From positions 285,895 through 349,894 of the forward strand of contig NZ_KK211169.1 in assembly GCF_000620705.1 (NCBI RefSeq): a stretch of DNA of 64,000 bases, written 5' to 3'. This document shows, piece by piece, positions 35,679-43,893 of this stretch. The translations under genes and the position numbers were made by a program. Numbering within the stretch: the stretch's first letter is position 1; each line of letters opens with the position of its first letter. The DNA comes from Nocardioides sp. URHA0020. Its GTDB lineage: Bacteria > Actinomycetota > Actinomycetes > Propionibacteriales > Nocardioidaceae. Under the pieces are notes generated by a model. The model was not told the DNA's origin and did no database searches. It saw only the letters and a program-made list of their open reading frames with translations.

Positions 35679-37184
35679 ATGAGCACTGAAGTGAAGACGG
35701 GTCTCACGGTCATCGTGCTGGCTGCCGGCGGCGGCACCCGGATGAGGTCCAAGACGATGAAGGTGCTGCACCGGATCGGCGGGCGCAGCATGATCGCGCA
35801 CGTCCTGGTCGCCGCGCAGGCCCTCGACCCGGAGCGCGTGGTCGCCGTCATCGGCCACCAGCGCGAGGCGGTCGCCGCGCACATCCACGAGTCGTTCCCC
35901 GACGTCGTGCTGGCGGTGCAGGAGGAGCAGCGCGGCACCGGTCACGCCGTACGGATGGCCGTCGACGCCGCGGGCGAGATCTCCGGCACCGTCGTCATCG
36001 CCTACGGCGACACGCCCCTGCTCCGGGGCGACTCGCTGCGTGCGTTCGCCGACGAGCACGAGGCCGCCCAGCGGGCGGTCAGCATCCTGAGCGGCATCGT
36101 CGTCGACCCCTTCGGCTACGGCCGGGTGCTGCGCAACGAGGAGGGCGACGTCGAGGCCATCGTCGAGGAGAAGGACGCGACGCCCGCGCAGCGCCAGGTC
36201 CTCGAGATCAACTCGGGGATCCTGGCCTTCGACGCCGAGTTCCTGCGCAGCGCGCTGCCGCGGATCGGCAACGACAACGCCAACGGCGAGTACTACCTCA
36301 CCGACACGATCGCGATCGCCCGCGAGGACGGCCTGACCGTCGGTGCCCACGCCATCGACGACGTGATGCAGACCGAGGGCGTCAACGACCGGGTGCAGCT
36401 GGCCCGGATCGGCGCCGAGCTCAACCGGCGCATCGTCGAGGGCTGGATGCGCGAGGGTGTCACCGTGATGGACCCGGCGACGACCTGGATCGACGCCGAC
36501 GTGGTGCTCGCGACCGACGTGACGGTCCTGCCGGGCACCCAGCTGCTCGGCCTGACGGTGGTCGGCGAGGACGCCGTCGTCGGCCCTGACAGCACGCTCA
36601 AGGACTGCGAGATCGGGCCGGGCGCCCGCGTCGTCCGCACCCACGCGGAGCTGGCGGTCGTGGGTGGCGAGGCCACCGTGGGGCCCTTCTCCTACCTGCG
36701 GCCCGGCACCGTCCTGGGCGAGCGCGGCAAGATCGGCGGCTTCGTCGAGACCAAGAACGCCGTGATCGGCGACGGGGCCAAGGTGCCGCACCTGTCGTAC
36801 GTGGGCGACGCGGAGATCGGGGAGGGCACGAACGTCGGCGCCGGCACGATCTTCGCCAACTACGACGGCGTGCACAAGCACCGCACGACGATCGGCCGGC
36901 ACGCCCGTACGGGCTCCAACAACACGTTCGTCGCGCCGGTGGCGATCGGCGACGGCGCCTCGACCGGCGCCGGGACGGTCGTGCGCGAGGACGTCCCTCC
37001 GGGGGCGCTGGCGGTGTCGGCCGGACCGCAGCGCAACCTCGAGGAGTGGGCCCTGCGCAAGCGGGCCGGCACGGCGCAGGGGGACGCGGCCGAGGCCGCC
37101 CTGTCCGGTGGTGCGGCCGACGGCGTGTCCGACGGTCCGGGCGCCGGTCGAGGGACCCCCCGACCCATGGCAGAATCAGACTGA
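35679..37184 (+). CDS. glmU: Bifunctional UDP-GlcNAc pyrophosphorylase / GlcN-1-P acetyltransferase
   Basis: A 501-residue GlmU making UDP-GlcNAc, the last of the three glm genes here. The N-terminal uridylyltransferase has LAAGGGTRMRSKTMKVLH, and the C-terminal left-handed beta helix carries hexapeptide repeats (about 265-455) and the NYDGVHKHRT motif. The C-terminal 40 residues are low-complexity Gly/Ala-rich. The ATG at 35679 lies one base after the tRNA end and has no ribosome site of its own. The GTG at 35691 is the alternative start. Confidence 0.95.
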   Translation: MSTEVKTGLTVIVLAAGGGTRMRSKTMKVLHRIGGRSMIAHVLVAAQALDPERVVAVIGHQREAVAAHIHESFPDVVLAVQEEQRGTGHAVRMAVDAAGEISGTVVIAYGDTPLLRGDSLRAFADEHEAAQRAVSILSGIVVDPFGYGRVLRNEEGDVEAIVEEKDATPAQRQVLEINSGILAFDAEFLRSALPRIGNDNANGEYYLTDTIAIAREDGLTVGAHAIDDVMQTEGVNDRVQLARIGAELNRRIVEGWMREGVTVMDPATTWIDADVVLATDVTVLPGTQLLGLTVVGEDAVVGPDSTLKDCEIGPGARVVRTHAELAVVGGEATVGPFSYLRPGTVLGERGKIGGFVETKNAVIGDGAKVPHLSYVGDAEIGEGTNVGAGTIFANYDGVHKHRTTIGRHARTGSNNTFVAPVAIGDGASTGAGTVVREDVPPGALAVSAGPQRNLEEWALRKRAGTAQGDAAEAALSGGAADGVSDGPGAGRGTPRPMAESD

Positions 37185-37216
37185 GACCTCTCCGGCGACC
37201 GAGGAGCAACAAGACC

Positions 37217-38197
37217 GTGACCGGAATGAAGAAGACCACCGAGAAGAACCTGATGGTCTTCAGCGGACGGGCCCACCCCGTGCTCGCCGAGGAGGTCGCG
37301 GCGCTGCTCGGCACCGATCTGGTGCCGACGTCGGCGTACGAGTTCGCCAACTCGGAGATCTACGTCCGCTACGAGGAGTCCGTCCGCGGGTGCGACGCCT
37401 TCGTGATCCAGAGCCACACGGCTCCGATCAACGAGTGGATCATGGAGCACCTGATCATGGTCGACGCCCTGAAGCGGGCGAGCGCCAAGCGGATCACCGT
37501 CGTGATGCCGTTCTACGGCTACGCGCGTCAGGACAAGAAGCACCGCGGCCGTGAGCCGATCTCGGCCCGCCTGATGGCCGACCTCTTCAAGACGGCGGGC
37601 GCCGACCGCCTGATCGCGGTCGACCTGCACGCCGACCAGGTCCAGGGCTTCTTCGACGGCCCCGTCGACCACCTGATGGCGCTGCCGATCCTGGCCGACC
37701 ACATCAAGGTGAAGTACGGCAACCAGCCGCTCGCGATCGTCTCCCCGGACGCCGGCCGGATCAAGGTCGCCGAGCGGTGGTCCGCCCGGCTCGGTGGCGC
37801 GCCGCTGGCCTTCATCCACAAGTCCCGGCGCACCGACCGTCCCAACGAGACCGTCGCGAACCGGGTCGTCGGTGACGTCAAGGGCCGGATGTGCGTGCTC
37901 GTCGACGACATGATCGACACCGGTGGCACCATCGCCAACGCGGCCGACGCCCTGATGGCCGACGGCGCCGCCGGCGTGGTCATCGCCGCGACCCACGCGA
38001 TCCTGTCCGACCCCGCGGTCGACCGCCTCAAGAACTGCCCCGCCGTCGAGGTCGTGGTCACCAACACCCTGCCGCTGTCCTCGGACCAGGAGTTCGACAA
38101 GCTGACCTGCCTGTCGATCGCGCCGTTGGTCGCCCGCGCGATCCGTGAGGTCTTCGAGGACGGCTCGGTCACCTCGATGTTCGACGGGCACACCTGA
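37217..38197 (+). CDS. prs: Ribose-phosphate pyrophosphokinase
   Basis: A 326-residue PRPP synthase. Motifs are PFYGYARQDKKHRGREPISA (ATP flexible loop), the VDLHADQVQGFFD region and the PRPP-binding loop VLVDDMIDTGGTIANAA. PRPP feeds nucleotides, His, Trp and NAD. GAGGAG at 37201-37206 supports the GTG at 37217; the ATG at 37226 is possible but further away. glmU-prs is a conserved pair, usually followed by rplY and pth, which are not in this window. Confidence 0.96.
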   Translation: MTGMKKTTEKNLMVFSGRAHPVLAEEVAALLGTDLVPTSAYEFANSEIYVRYEESVRGCDAFVIQSHTAPINEWIMEHLIMVDALKRASAKRITVVMPFYGYARQDKKHRGREPISARLMADLFKTAGADRLIAVDLHADQVQGFFDGPVDHLMALPILADHIKVKYGNQPLAIVSPDAGRIKVAERWSARLGGAPLAFIHKSRRTDRPNETVANRVVGDVKGRMCVLVDDMIDTGGTIANAADALMADGAAGVVIAATHAILSDPAVDRLKNCPAVEVVVTNTLPLSSDQEFDKLTCLSIAPLVARAIREVFEDGSVTSMFDGHT

Positions 38198-38209
38198 GCC
38201 CGGTCGGTC

Positions 38210-39259
38210 TCAGCGGACCTGCTGCGGGGTCCGGGTGATCGGGTTGAGGTTGGCCCACCGCGTCGTCCGGTCCGAGCGCACCGCCTTCCAGAGCCCCTGG
38301 GCGCGCTTGAGGTCCAGGTAGACGACGCTCTGCTGGCCCTCGTAGCCCAGCCCGGCGATCGGGGTGGTGAGGAACTCCACCTTGTCGGAGCGCATCCCCG
38401 TCATGGTGTTCATCAGGTCGCGCAGCTCGCGGGTGCTGAAGCCCTCGTCGACCGTGAGGTGCCGGGTCGCGGCATCGATCAGGTGGTACGACGAGCGGGG
38501 GTTGGCCAGCGAGAACTCGTGCCGCACCGAGTCCATCATCGCCCGCAGGAAGTACTGCTGACGCTGGATCCGGTCGAAGTCACCGCCGGGCAGCCCGTGC
38601 CGCTGCCGGACGTAGAGCAGCGCGTCCTTGCCGTCGAGCGTGTGCATGCCGCGGTCCCAGGTGACGTCGCGGGCGGAGTCGTAGACGGTCCGCGGGACCC
38701 ACACCCGGACCCCGCCGAGGACGTCGGTGAGCGCCTCGAACCCGGACCAGTCGATCCAGGCGAGGTGGTCGATGTGGATCGAGGTGAGCTGCTCGACCGT
38801 GGCGACGGCCAGTGAGGGTCCGCCCCACGAGAACGCGGCGTTGATCTTGGCCCGGCCGTGGCCCGGGACGTCCACCCAGCTGTCGCGCGGGAAGGAGACG
38901 ATCGCCGCCGTCTTCCGGTCGGCCGACAGGTGCAGCAGCATCAAGGTGTCGCTGCGCTGCGCGCCCGGTGTCCACCCGGCCGTCGCGGCCGAGCCCGTGG
39001 TCGCCTGGTCGGTGCGGGCGTCGGTCCCGATCAGGAGGATGTTGAGCGCGTCGGCCGCGGGACCCTCGGCGACGCGAGCGGGACGGTCGTCGAGCCCGTC
39101 GAAGACGCCGTCCATGCGGGTCACCTGCGAGTCGAGCCGGTGCTGGACGACGAGCAGCGTGCCGGCCGCACCGACCGCCAGCACGGTCAGGCAGCAGAAG
39201 AGACCAAGAAGCGCCTTGGTGGTCGAGCTCATGGGTCCCTGTCGTCGTCGACGCAGCAC
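38210..39259 (-). CDS. LCP (LytR-CpsA-Psr) family glycopolymer ligase
   Basis: A 349-residue protein with one N-terminal membrane helix (LLGLFCCLTVLAVGAAGTLLV) and an extracellular LCP domain (about 75-300). Motifs include NILLIGTDAR, SFPRDSWVDVPGHGRAKINAAF and YVRQRHGLPGGDFDRIQRQQ, with the Arg/Asp residues that bind polyprenyl pyrophosphate. LCP enzymes move glycopolymers from the lipid carrier to peptidoglycan. The GTG at 39259 has AGGGGG 7 bases before it; the ATG at 39232 is possible. It opens the polysaccharide locus, and two palindromic sites lie upstream. Confidence 0.92.
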   Translation of the reverse strand: MLRRRRQGPMSSTTKALLGLFCCLTVLAVGAAGTLLVVQHRLDSQVTRMDGVFDGLDDRPARVAEGPAADALNILLIGTDARTDQATTGSAATAGWTPGAQRSDTLMLLHLSADRKTAAIVSFPRDSWVDVPGHGRAKINAAFSWGGPSLAVATVEQLTSIHIDHLAWIDWSGFEALTDVLGGVRVWVPRTVYDSARDVTWDRGMHTLDGKDALLYVRQRHGLPGGDFDRIQRQQYFLRAMMDSVRHEFSLANPRSSYHLIDAATRHLTVDEGFSTRELRDLMNTMTGMRSDKVEFLTTPIAGLGYEGQQSVVYLDLKRAQGLWKAVRSDRTTRWANLNPITRTPQQVR

Positions 39260-39319
39260 CGGATTGCCCCCTGTGGTGTCCCCTGGCCGACCTCCCCGAC
39301 GTGCCCGCCGCGAGTCACG

Positions 39320-39327
39320 CTAGGCAG
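39320..39327 (-). promoter_or_regulatory. CTAGGCAG element upstream of the LCP gene
   Basis: CTAGGCAG (CTGCCTAG on the minus strand) lies 61 bases before the LCP start. The same 8-mer is found 60 bases before the phosphoglycosyl transferase start and upstream of the LuxR gene at 56884-57759. It may mark a shared promoter core. Confidence 0.35.
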
Positions 39328-39361
39328 GTCCCGCAGCCGGTTCACCCGACGCCGGGCGTCG

Positions 39362-39377
39362 TACCCCGTATTGGTGA
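39362..39377. promoter_or_regulatory. Palindromic operator candidate, locus motif
   Basis: TACCCCGTATTGGTGA matches 13 of 16 bases of the motif TACCCCAAATTGGGGA. It lies 103 bases before the LCP start and 110 bases before the glycosyltransferase start, in the divergent intergenic region. Confidence 0.5.
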
Positions 39378-39393
39378 CGGCACGGTCGCGGCC

Positions 39394-39410
39394 TACCCAC
39401 AAACCGGGTA
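39394..39410. promoter_or_regulatory. Palindromic operator candidate, second copy
   Basis: TACCC and GGGTA are perfect inverted arms with a 7-base spacer (ACAAACC), one base longer than in the other copies. It lies 77 bases before the glycosyltransferase start. Confidence 0.5.
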
Positions 39411-39486
39411 ACTGCGGGCCACGACCCCAGGGCCGACCCGTCCGTGCCCTGCGATGGACCCCACACGTCGATCAGGGGAGTCGTCC

Positions 39487-40482
39487 ATGTCATCGAGCCC
39501 ACACGCGGGCGGCCCGTCCAGGACCACGCGAGCGGGGGCCCGACCGGTGCTGCTGGTCAGTTCCTGCGGCGGCCACTTCACCGAGCTCGAGCTGATCGCC
39601 GACCGGCGGGGGATCCATCGCGACGAGCGCCACTGGGTGGTGCCGCGGACGCCGCAGACCGAGACCGCGCTCGCGGGCGAGCGGGTCACCTGGGTGCGTC
39701 GCGTCGAGTCCCGTCAGCTGGGCTCCGCCGCCCGCAACCTCGCCACGGCGATCGCCCTGCACCACCGGCTCCAGCCACGCCTGGTCATCAGCGCCGGGGC
39801 CGCCCAGGCGGTGCCCCACCTGGTGGCCGCGGCGCTGCACCGGACGCCGGTCGAGTACGACGAGAGCGTGGCCCGCGTGGACGGCCCGTCGCTCACCGGC
39901 CGGATCGCCTCGCACCTGCCGTCGACCTCGCTGGTCGCACCCGTCGAGGGCTGGGGCCGGCGGTGGCACCACGAGCCGGACCTCTTCAGTGCGTTCACGG
40001 TCTCGGAGGGTCCCCGGTCGAAGGTGACGAGCGCGCTGCTGAGCCTCGGCACCGAGCACTTCGCGTTCGCCCGCGCCGTCCAGATGATGATGCTGCACCT
40101 GCCGCAGGACGCGGTGACGTGGCAGGTCGGCAACACCGACGTGCTCGGCGATGGTGCCCAGCTCAACCGCTGGCTGCCGCCGGACGTGCTGGCGACGGTG
40201 ATGGCGACGACCTCGGTGGTCGTCGTGCACGGCGGGGCCGGCTCGATCCTCACCGCCCTCGGCTGCGGTCGGGTGCCCGTGGTGCTCGCGAGGTCGGCCG
40301 CGCTGGGCGAGCACGTCGACGACCACCAGGTCCGGATGTGCGAGTCGCTCGCGGCGCGCGGCCTGATCGTGCTGGTGCGGCCCGACGAGACGCTGCGGTG
40401 GGGGCACCTGGAGCGGGCGGCCTCACTGCGCGCGGACTACCGGTGGACGTTGCCCACCGGCCAGCCGCGCGTCGCCTCCTGA
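39487..40482 (+). CDS. Glycosyltransferase, Alg14-Alg13-like fusion
   Basis: A 331-residue protein that joins an Alg14-like N-terminal half (VLLVSSCGGHFTEL, the GGH acceptor motif) to an Alg13-like donor half (VVVHGGAGSILTALGCG, about 246-262). In bacterial polysaccharide pathways (PssD/PssE, EpsE/EpsF types) this pair adds the second sugar to a lipid-linked first sugar. Here both halves are in one chain. AGGGGAG 6 bases before the ATG at 39487 sets the start; an ATG at 39454 is less likely. No membrane anchor is obvious. Confidence 0.87.
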   Translation: MSSSPHAGGPSRTTRAGARPVLLVSSCGGHFTELELIADRRGIHRDERHWVVPRTPQTETALAGERVTWVRRVESRQLGSAARNLATAIALHHRLQPRLVISAGAAQAVPHLVAAALHRTPVEYDESVARVDGPSLTGRIASHLPSTSLVAPVEGWGRRWHHEPDLFSAFTVSEGPRSKVTSALLSLGTEHFAFARAVQMMMLHLPQDAVTWQVGNTDVLGDGAQLNRWLPPDVLATVMATTSVVVVHGGAGSILTALGCGRVPVVLARSAALGEHVDDHQVRMCESLAARGLIVLVRPDETLRWGHLERAASLRADYRWTLPTGQPRVAS

Positions 40483-40497
40483 CTGACGTGCACGGGG

Positions 40498-41082
40498 TCA
40501 GGCGAGCGGCTCGGGGTCGTCGAACTTCTTCACGATCCGAGCCGGGTTGCCGGACACCACGACGCGCTCCGGGACGTTGCCGCGGACGACGGCCCCGGCG
40601 CCGACGACCGAGTCCCTGCCGATCTCGGTGCCCTTGAGCACCAGCGCGTGCGCGCCGACCCAGACGTTGTCCTCGATGCGGACCGGTCGCCGGGTGGCGT
40701 CGTCCGGGGGGAGGTGCCGGCGGTCGGGATCGAGGTTGTGGAAGTCGCTGTCGGTGATGCCGCAGTCCGACACCAGGCACCCCGCGCCGAGGGTCACCTC
40801 CGTGGCGGCCACGATCCAGCAGCCGTTGAGCAGCGTGTCCGGGCCGACCCGCACCCGGCCGCCGCCGTTGACGATGACCCGACCGCGGACGCGGGTCCGG
40901 TCGCCCAGCTCGAGGCGGGTGCCCTCCGCGAGGCGCAACCGCCCGAGGATCACCACGTCGCGCCCGAGGCGGAGGCGACGGGGGTAGCGCACTCGGTAGG
41001 CGAGGCTGACCAGCCGCAGGGCCGCGCGCGCGGGGCCGCGCACCAGCGTCGGGAGCCCGCGCACGCGGTCCTCGGCGGACAT
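40498..41082 (-). CDS. Hexapeptide-repeat acyltransferase (WbbJ/LacA-like)
   Basis: A 194-residue left-handed beta-helix acyltransferase. The repeats run from LGRDVVILGRLRL to SVVGAGAVVRGNVP. The catalytic His is likely in SDFHNLD, and the C-terminal VSGNPARIVKKF is the family ending. It probably O-acetylates a sugar of the polysaccharide using acetyl-CoA. It is the last gene of the nine-gene minus-strand operon. The ATG overlaps the preceding stop by one base (TGATG). Confidence 0.9.
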   Translation of the reverse strand: MSAEDRVRGLPTLVRGPARAALRLVSLAYRVRYPRRLRLGRDVVILGRLRLAEGTRLELGDRTRVRGRVIVNGGGRVRVGPDTLLNGCWIVAATEVTLGAGCLVSDCGITDSDFHNLDPDRRHLPPDDATRRPVRIEDNVWVGAHALVLKGTEIGRDSVVGAGAVVRGNVPERVVVSGNPARIVKKFDDPEPLA

Positions 41083-42005
41083 CAGACCCCCCGGCCGAAG
41101 CGGTGGAGCGTGTTGAGGACCTGCTCGGGCCGGACGATCCCGGCGGCGACGGGCAGCGCGGCCACGGCTCGCCACTGCAGGGGGTTGGCCCGCAACGCAC
41201 GGCCGGCCCAGCGCATCGACGACCGGCGCTCGCCGAGGGCGGCCTCGCCGAAGGCGAGCTGCCCGTAGACGCGGCTCGCGCCGTGGGCGTCCGCCGAGAT
41301 CTGCGGGTGGTTCTCGAGCATCCAGACGAACGACTGGTTCTTGGTCTCCCAGGCCCGCGCGAACATCGAGGAGCGGCCCCACTGAACGGTGATCAGTGGC
41401 TCGTCCACGTGCGCGATCGGGCGCCGGGAGGCGGCGCGCAGCTTGATGTCCCAGTCCTCGTTCTGGCTGCCCGGGATGTCCTCGTTGACCAGACCCATGT
41501 CCAGCAGGGCGGAGCGGTCGAAGAGCATCCCCGAGGAGTGCAGCATCGCCATGATCGACCGGGTCAGCCGGGCATGGGTCACCTCGGCGGTGCCGGCGAG
41601 GCGCGGCGTACGGTGCCCGTCGAAGTCCACGAGCATCGCGCAGGTGATCATCTCCGGGCGGTCGGGCCGGGTGGCCCGCTCGATCTGGCGCGCCAGCTTG
41701 GTGGGCTCCCAGTGGTCGTCGTCGTCGCAGAACGCGACGTAGTCGGTGGCGAGCGCCAGGATGCCGGTGTTGCGGGCGCCGGCCAGCCCGGGGGTGCGGG
41801 TGTTGGCGACGGCGTGGACCGGTCGTGCGTCATCGCGGTGCACGGTCTCGTCCACCGGCGTCCCGTCGTGCACGACGACGGTCTCGATGCGCCCGGGGTA
41901 GGTCTGGCGTGCCACGGACGCGAGTGCTCGGCGCAGCAGCTCGGCGCGGTCCCGGGTCGGGATCACGACACCGACGCTGGGGTAGGTGGTGGAAGGGGAC
42001 GGCAT
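41082..42005 (-). CDS. Glycosyltransferase family 2
   Basis: A 307-residue GT-A enzyme. The N-terminal nucleotide-binding part is VGVVIPTRDRAELLRRALAS, and the metal motif is in VAFCDDDDHW. The acceptor region contains NEDWDIKLRA. It adds a sugar to the growing repeat unit on the cytoplasmic face. AGGAG precedes the ATG at 42005. It is one of few glycosyltransferases in the locus, so the repeat unit is short or other enzymes lie outside the window. Confidence 0.91.
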   Translation of the reverse strand: MPSPSTTYPSVGVVIPTRDRAELLRRALASVARQTYPGRIETVVVHDGTPVDETVHRDDARPVHAVANTRTPGLAGARNTGILALATDYVAFCDDDDHWEPTKLARQIERATRPDRPEMITCAMLVDFDGHRTPRLAGTAEVTHARLTRSIMAMLHSSGMLFDRSALLDMGLVNEDIPGSQNEDWDIKLRAASRRPIAHVDEPLITVQWGRSSMFARAWETKNQSFVWMLENHPQISADAHGASRVYGQLAFGEAALGERRSSMRWAGRALRANPLQWRAVAALPVAAGIVRPEQVLNTLHRFGRGV

Positions 42006-42016
42006 CGTTGCTCCTG

Positions 42017-42937
42017 TCACAGGGGGTAGCCGTAGCGGGCGAGCAGGGGAGCGGTGAGCGCGGTGACGGCACGTCGCTGCCGGTGCGGAGCGGAGGCACG
42101 CCAGGCCTCGTCGGCGCGGACCGGCACCGCGCCCGTGCGGAAGCGCATCGGGTTGCCGGCGCACGAGTGGCTGCTGCCGAGCAGGATCGTGTCCGCACCG
42201 ACGTGGTCGACGGGCGCGTCGACCTCCGCCAGCTCGAGGACGTCGCGGGTGACCCGCGCCGGATCGGCGACGAAGTCCTCGTAGCGCAGCCGCTGGACCG
42301 GCACCCGCCGACGCAGCGCCTCGATCTCCGCGTTGTGCAGGAGCCAGAGCGCGGAGACCGCCGGCGCGGAGTAGCGCGGCATCCGGCCGTACTCCTCCGA
42401 CACCGCCTCCGGACGCGCGACGTCCTTGCTCCAGGAGTAGGCGACGCCGCGGCTGTCCCGGACGCAGTGCACGACCCGGAGGTCGATCTCCGGCCGGGTC
42501 TGCAGGCACCACGCGAGCGACACCTGCTTGCTGGAGTCGACGACGACACCGCCGGTGAGCTCGGACGCGGCCCGGTAGAGCCGCACGTAGTGGTCGGCGT
42601 ACTCGCGGACCTCCGCGGCCAGGGACCGGGGCCGCCCGGAGGCCACCGCCGGGACCCGCGTCGCGCGGTCGACGCGGGCCTTGAGGTGAGCCATCCGGGC
42701 GGCGTCCACGTGGTCCCAGCCGCCGAAGGCGAGCTCGCCGACCTCGTGCCAGAACGGGCAGTCGCGGAACGGAGCGCCGCAGCCGCAGAGCTCGCCGCGC
42801 ACCAGGCCGCGGTCCCACAGGTGCATCACCTCGCCGAGCGCGGTCACGCCGTCCACCTCGGCCAGGGTGCGCTCCACCAGGGTCGTGCCGCTCCGTCCGA
42901 CGCCCGCGAGGAAGACCACCCGGACCGGGGCGCTCAT
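42017..42937 (-). CDS. PAPS-dependent sulfotransferase (306 aa)
   Basis: A 306-residue sulfotransferase. The PAPS 5'-phosphosulfate loop is AGVGRSGTTLVERTL at the N-terminus, and the 3'-phosphate site is VVHCVRDSRGVAYSWSK. Cys-rich CGCGAPFRDCPFW near residues 51-63 is common in this bacterial group. It probably sulfates a polysaccharide hydroxyl. The start overlaps the GH26-like gene stop by 4 bases (ATGA). Confidence 0.88.
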   Translation of the reverse strand: MSAPVRVVFLAGVGRSGTTLVERTLAEVDGVTALGEVMHLWDRGLVRGELCGCGAPFRDCPFWHEVGELAFGGWDHVDAARMAHLKARVDRATRVPAVASGRPRSLAAEVREYADHYVRLYRAASELTGGVVVDSSKQVSLAWCLQTRPEIDLRVVHCVRDSRGVAYSWSKDVARPEAVSEEYGRMPRYSAPAVSALWLLHNAEIEALRRRVPVQRLRYEDFVADPARVTRDVLELAEVDAPVDHVGADTILLGSSHSCAGNPMRFRTGAVPVRADEAWRASAPHRQRRAVTALTAPLLARYGYPL

Positions 42938-43893
42938 GACGACCGTCCCTGGTCGTCGGCGCGCGCGAGCTGGTCGAACGCGAGCGCGGTCGCGGTGCCG
43001 GGGTCGATGCCGAACTGCAGCACGCGCGCGGTGGGCTCGACGTCGAGGTCGAAGTAGACGACGGCCCGGACGAGCGGCTCGTCGGCCAGCCAGCGTCCGG
43101 CGGCTCCGAGCCAGGCGGCCCGCGCGTCGTCGTCCGCGGTGCGCGGCACCCCGAACTCGCCGATCATGACGGGCTTGTCGTGGCCCTCCGCCCAGGACAG
43201 GAACGGCGCGAGCAGCGTCGCGAGCGGCGTGAGCTCCCGGCCGGGGTAGGCGTCCGCGCAGAGCCAGTCCACGACGTCGTCCCCGGGATAGAACGCAGCG
43301 GCGTCGCGTCCGGGTGCGAAGCCGTCCGCGGTCGGGCACCACACCCACGAGACGCTGGGCGTGCCGACGTCGGCGAAGATCCGGTGCACCCGTCGCCAGG
43401 CCGCGACGTACGCCTCGGGGGAGCCGACCGACGTGCGGAGGTTGGGGCGGTCCATCTCCCAGCGGAACCGCAGGAACGTCGGCACCCCGGAGTCGGCCAG
43501 TGCCGTCGCCTGCTCCCGGATGCGCCGGTCGTAGCGGCCGCTGACGATGCCGGCGATGTCGGCGCCGTTCCACGACAGCATGGGGTACTTGCCGTCGGCG
43601 GCGACCTGGCTGAGGTCGGGCGGTACGAGGTCCTGGTCCCACGTCCGGAAGAGGTGCGCGATCTGGGTGTCGGTGCCCAGCTCGTCGTCGAAGCGCGTGT
43701 ACGCCGCCGCCTGCGGTCCGTCGGCCGGCAGCTGGCGCGGCACCGCCGCACCGACCAGCAGCGAGGAGGCCGGGATGCGCGGCGGGGTGTCGCGTGCCGC
43801 CGGCCAGTCGCCGGTCGAACCGCCGCCGCTCGAGCACCCGGCGGCCCCGACGACGACCAGTGCCAGCGCGCCGACCGCGAGCCGGGTCAGCAC
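42934..43893 (-). CDS. GH26-like glycoside hydrolase, lipoprotein
   Basis: A 319-residue protein with a lipoprotein signal (ALALVVVGAAGCSSGG), so it is anchored outside the membrane. The (beta/alpha)8 domain has RFRWEMDRP with Glu146 as the likely acid/base and MIGEFG with Glu246 as the nucleophile, the GH26 arrangement. GH26 enzymes cleave beta-mannans or related glycans. Here it may trim the polymer. It starts at a GTG that overlaps the flippase gene by 7 bases. Confidence 0.85.
   Translation of the reverse strand: MLTRLAVGALALVVVGAAGCSSGGGSTGDWPAARDTPPRIPASSLLVGAAVPRQLPADGPQAAAYTRFDDELGTDTQIAHLFRTWDQDLVPPDLSQVAADGKYPMLSWNGADIAGIVSGRYDRRIREQATALADSGVPTFLRFRWEMDRPNLRTSVGSPEAYVAAWRRVHRIFADVGTPSVSWVWCPTADGFAPGRDAAAFYPGDDVVDWLCADAYPGRELTPLATLLAPFLSWAEGHDKPVMIGEFGVPRTADDDARAAWLGAAGRWLADEPLVRAVVYFDLDVEPTARVLQFGIDPGTATALAFDQLARADDQGRSS

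Noticed and set aside
38194..38213. Terminator between prs and the LCP gene
   Set aside because: The stem CTGAG/CTCAG has only 5 bp and lies within the ends of both coding sequences, which is too weak to call.
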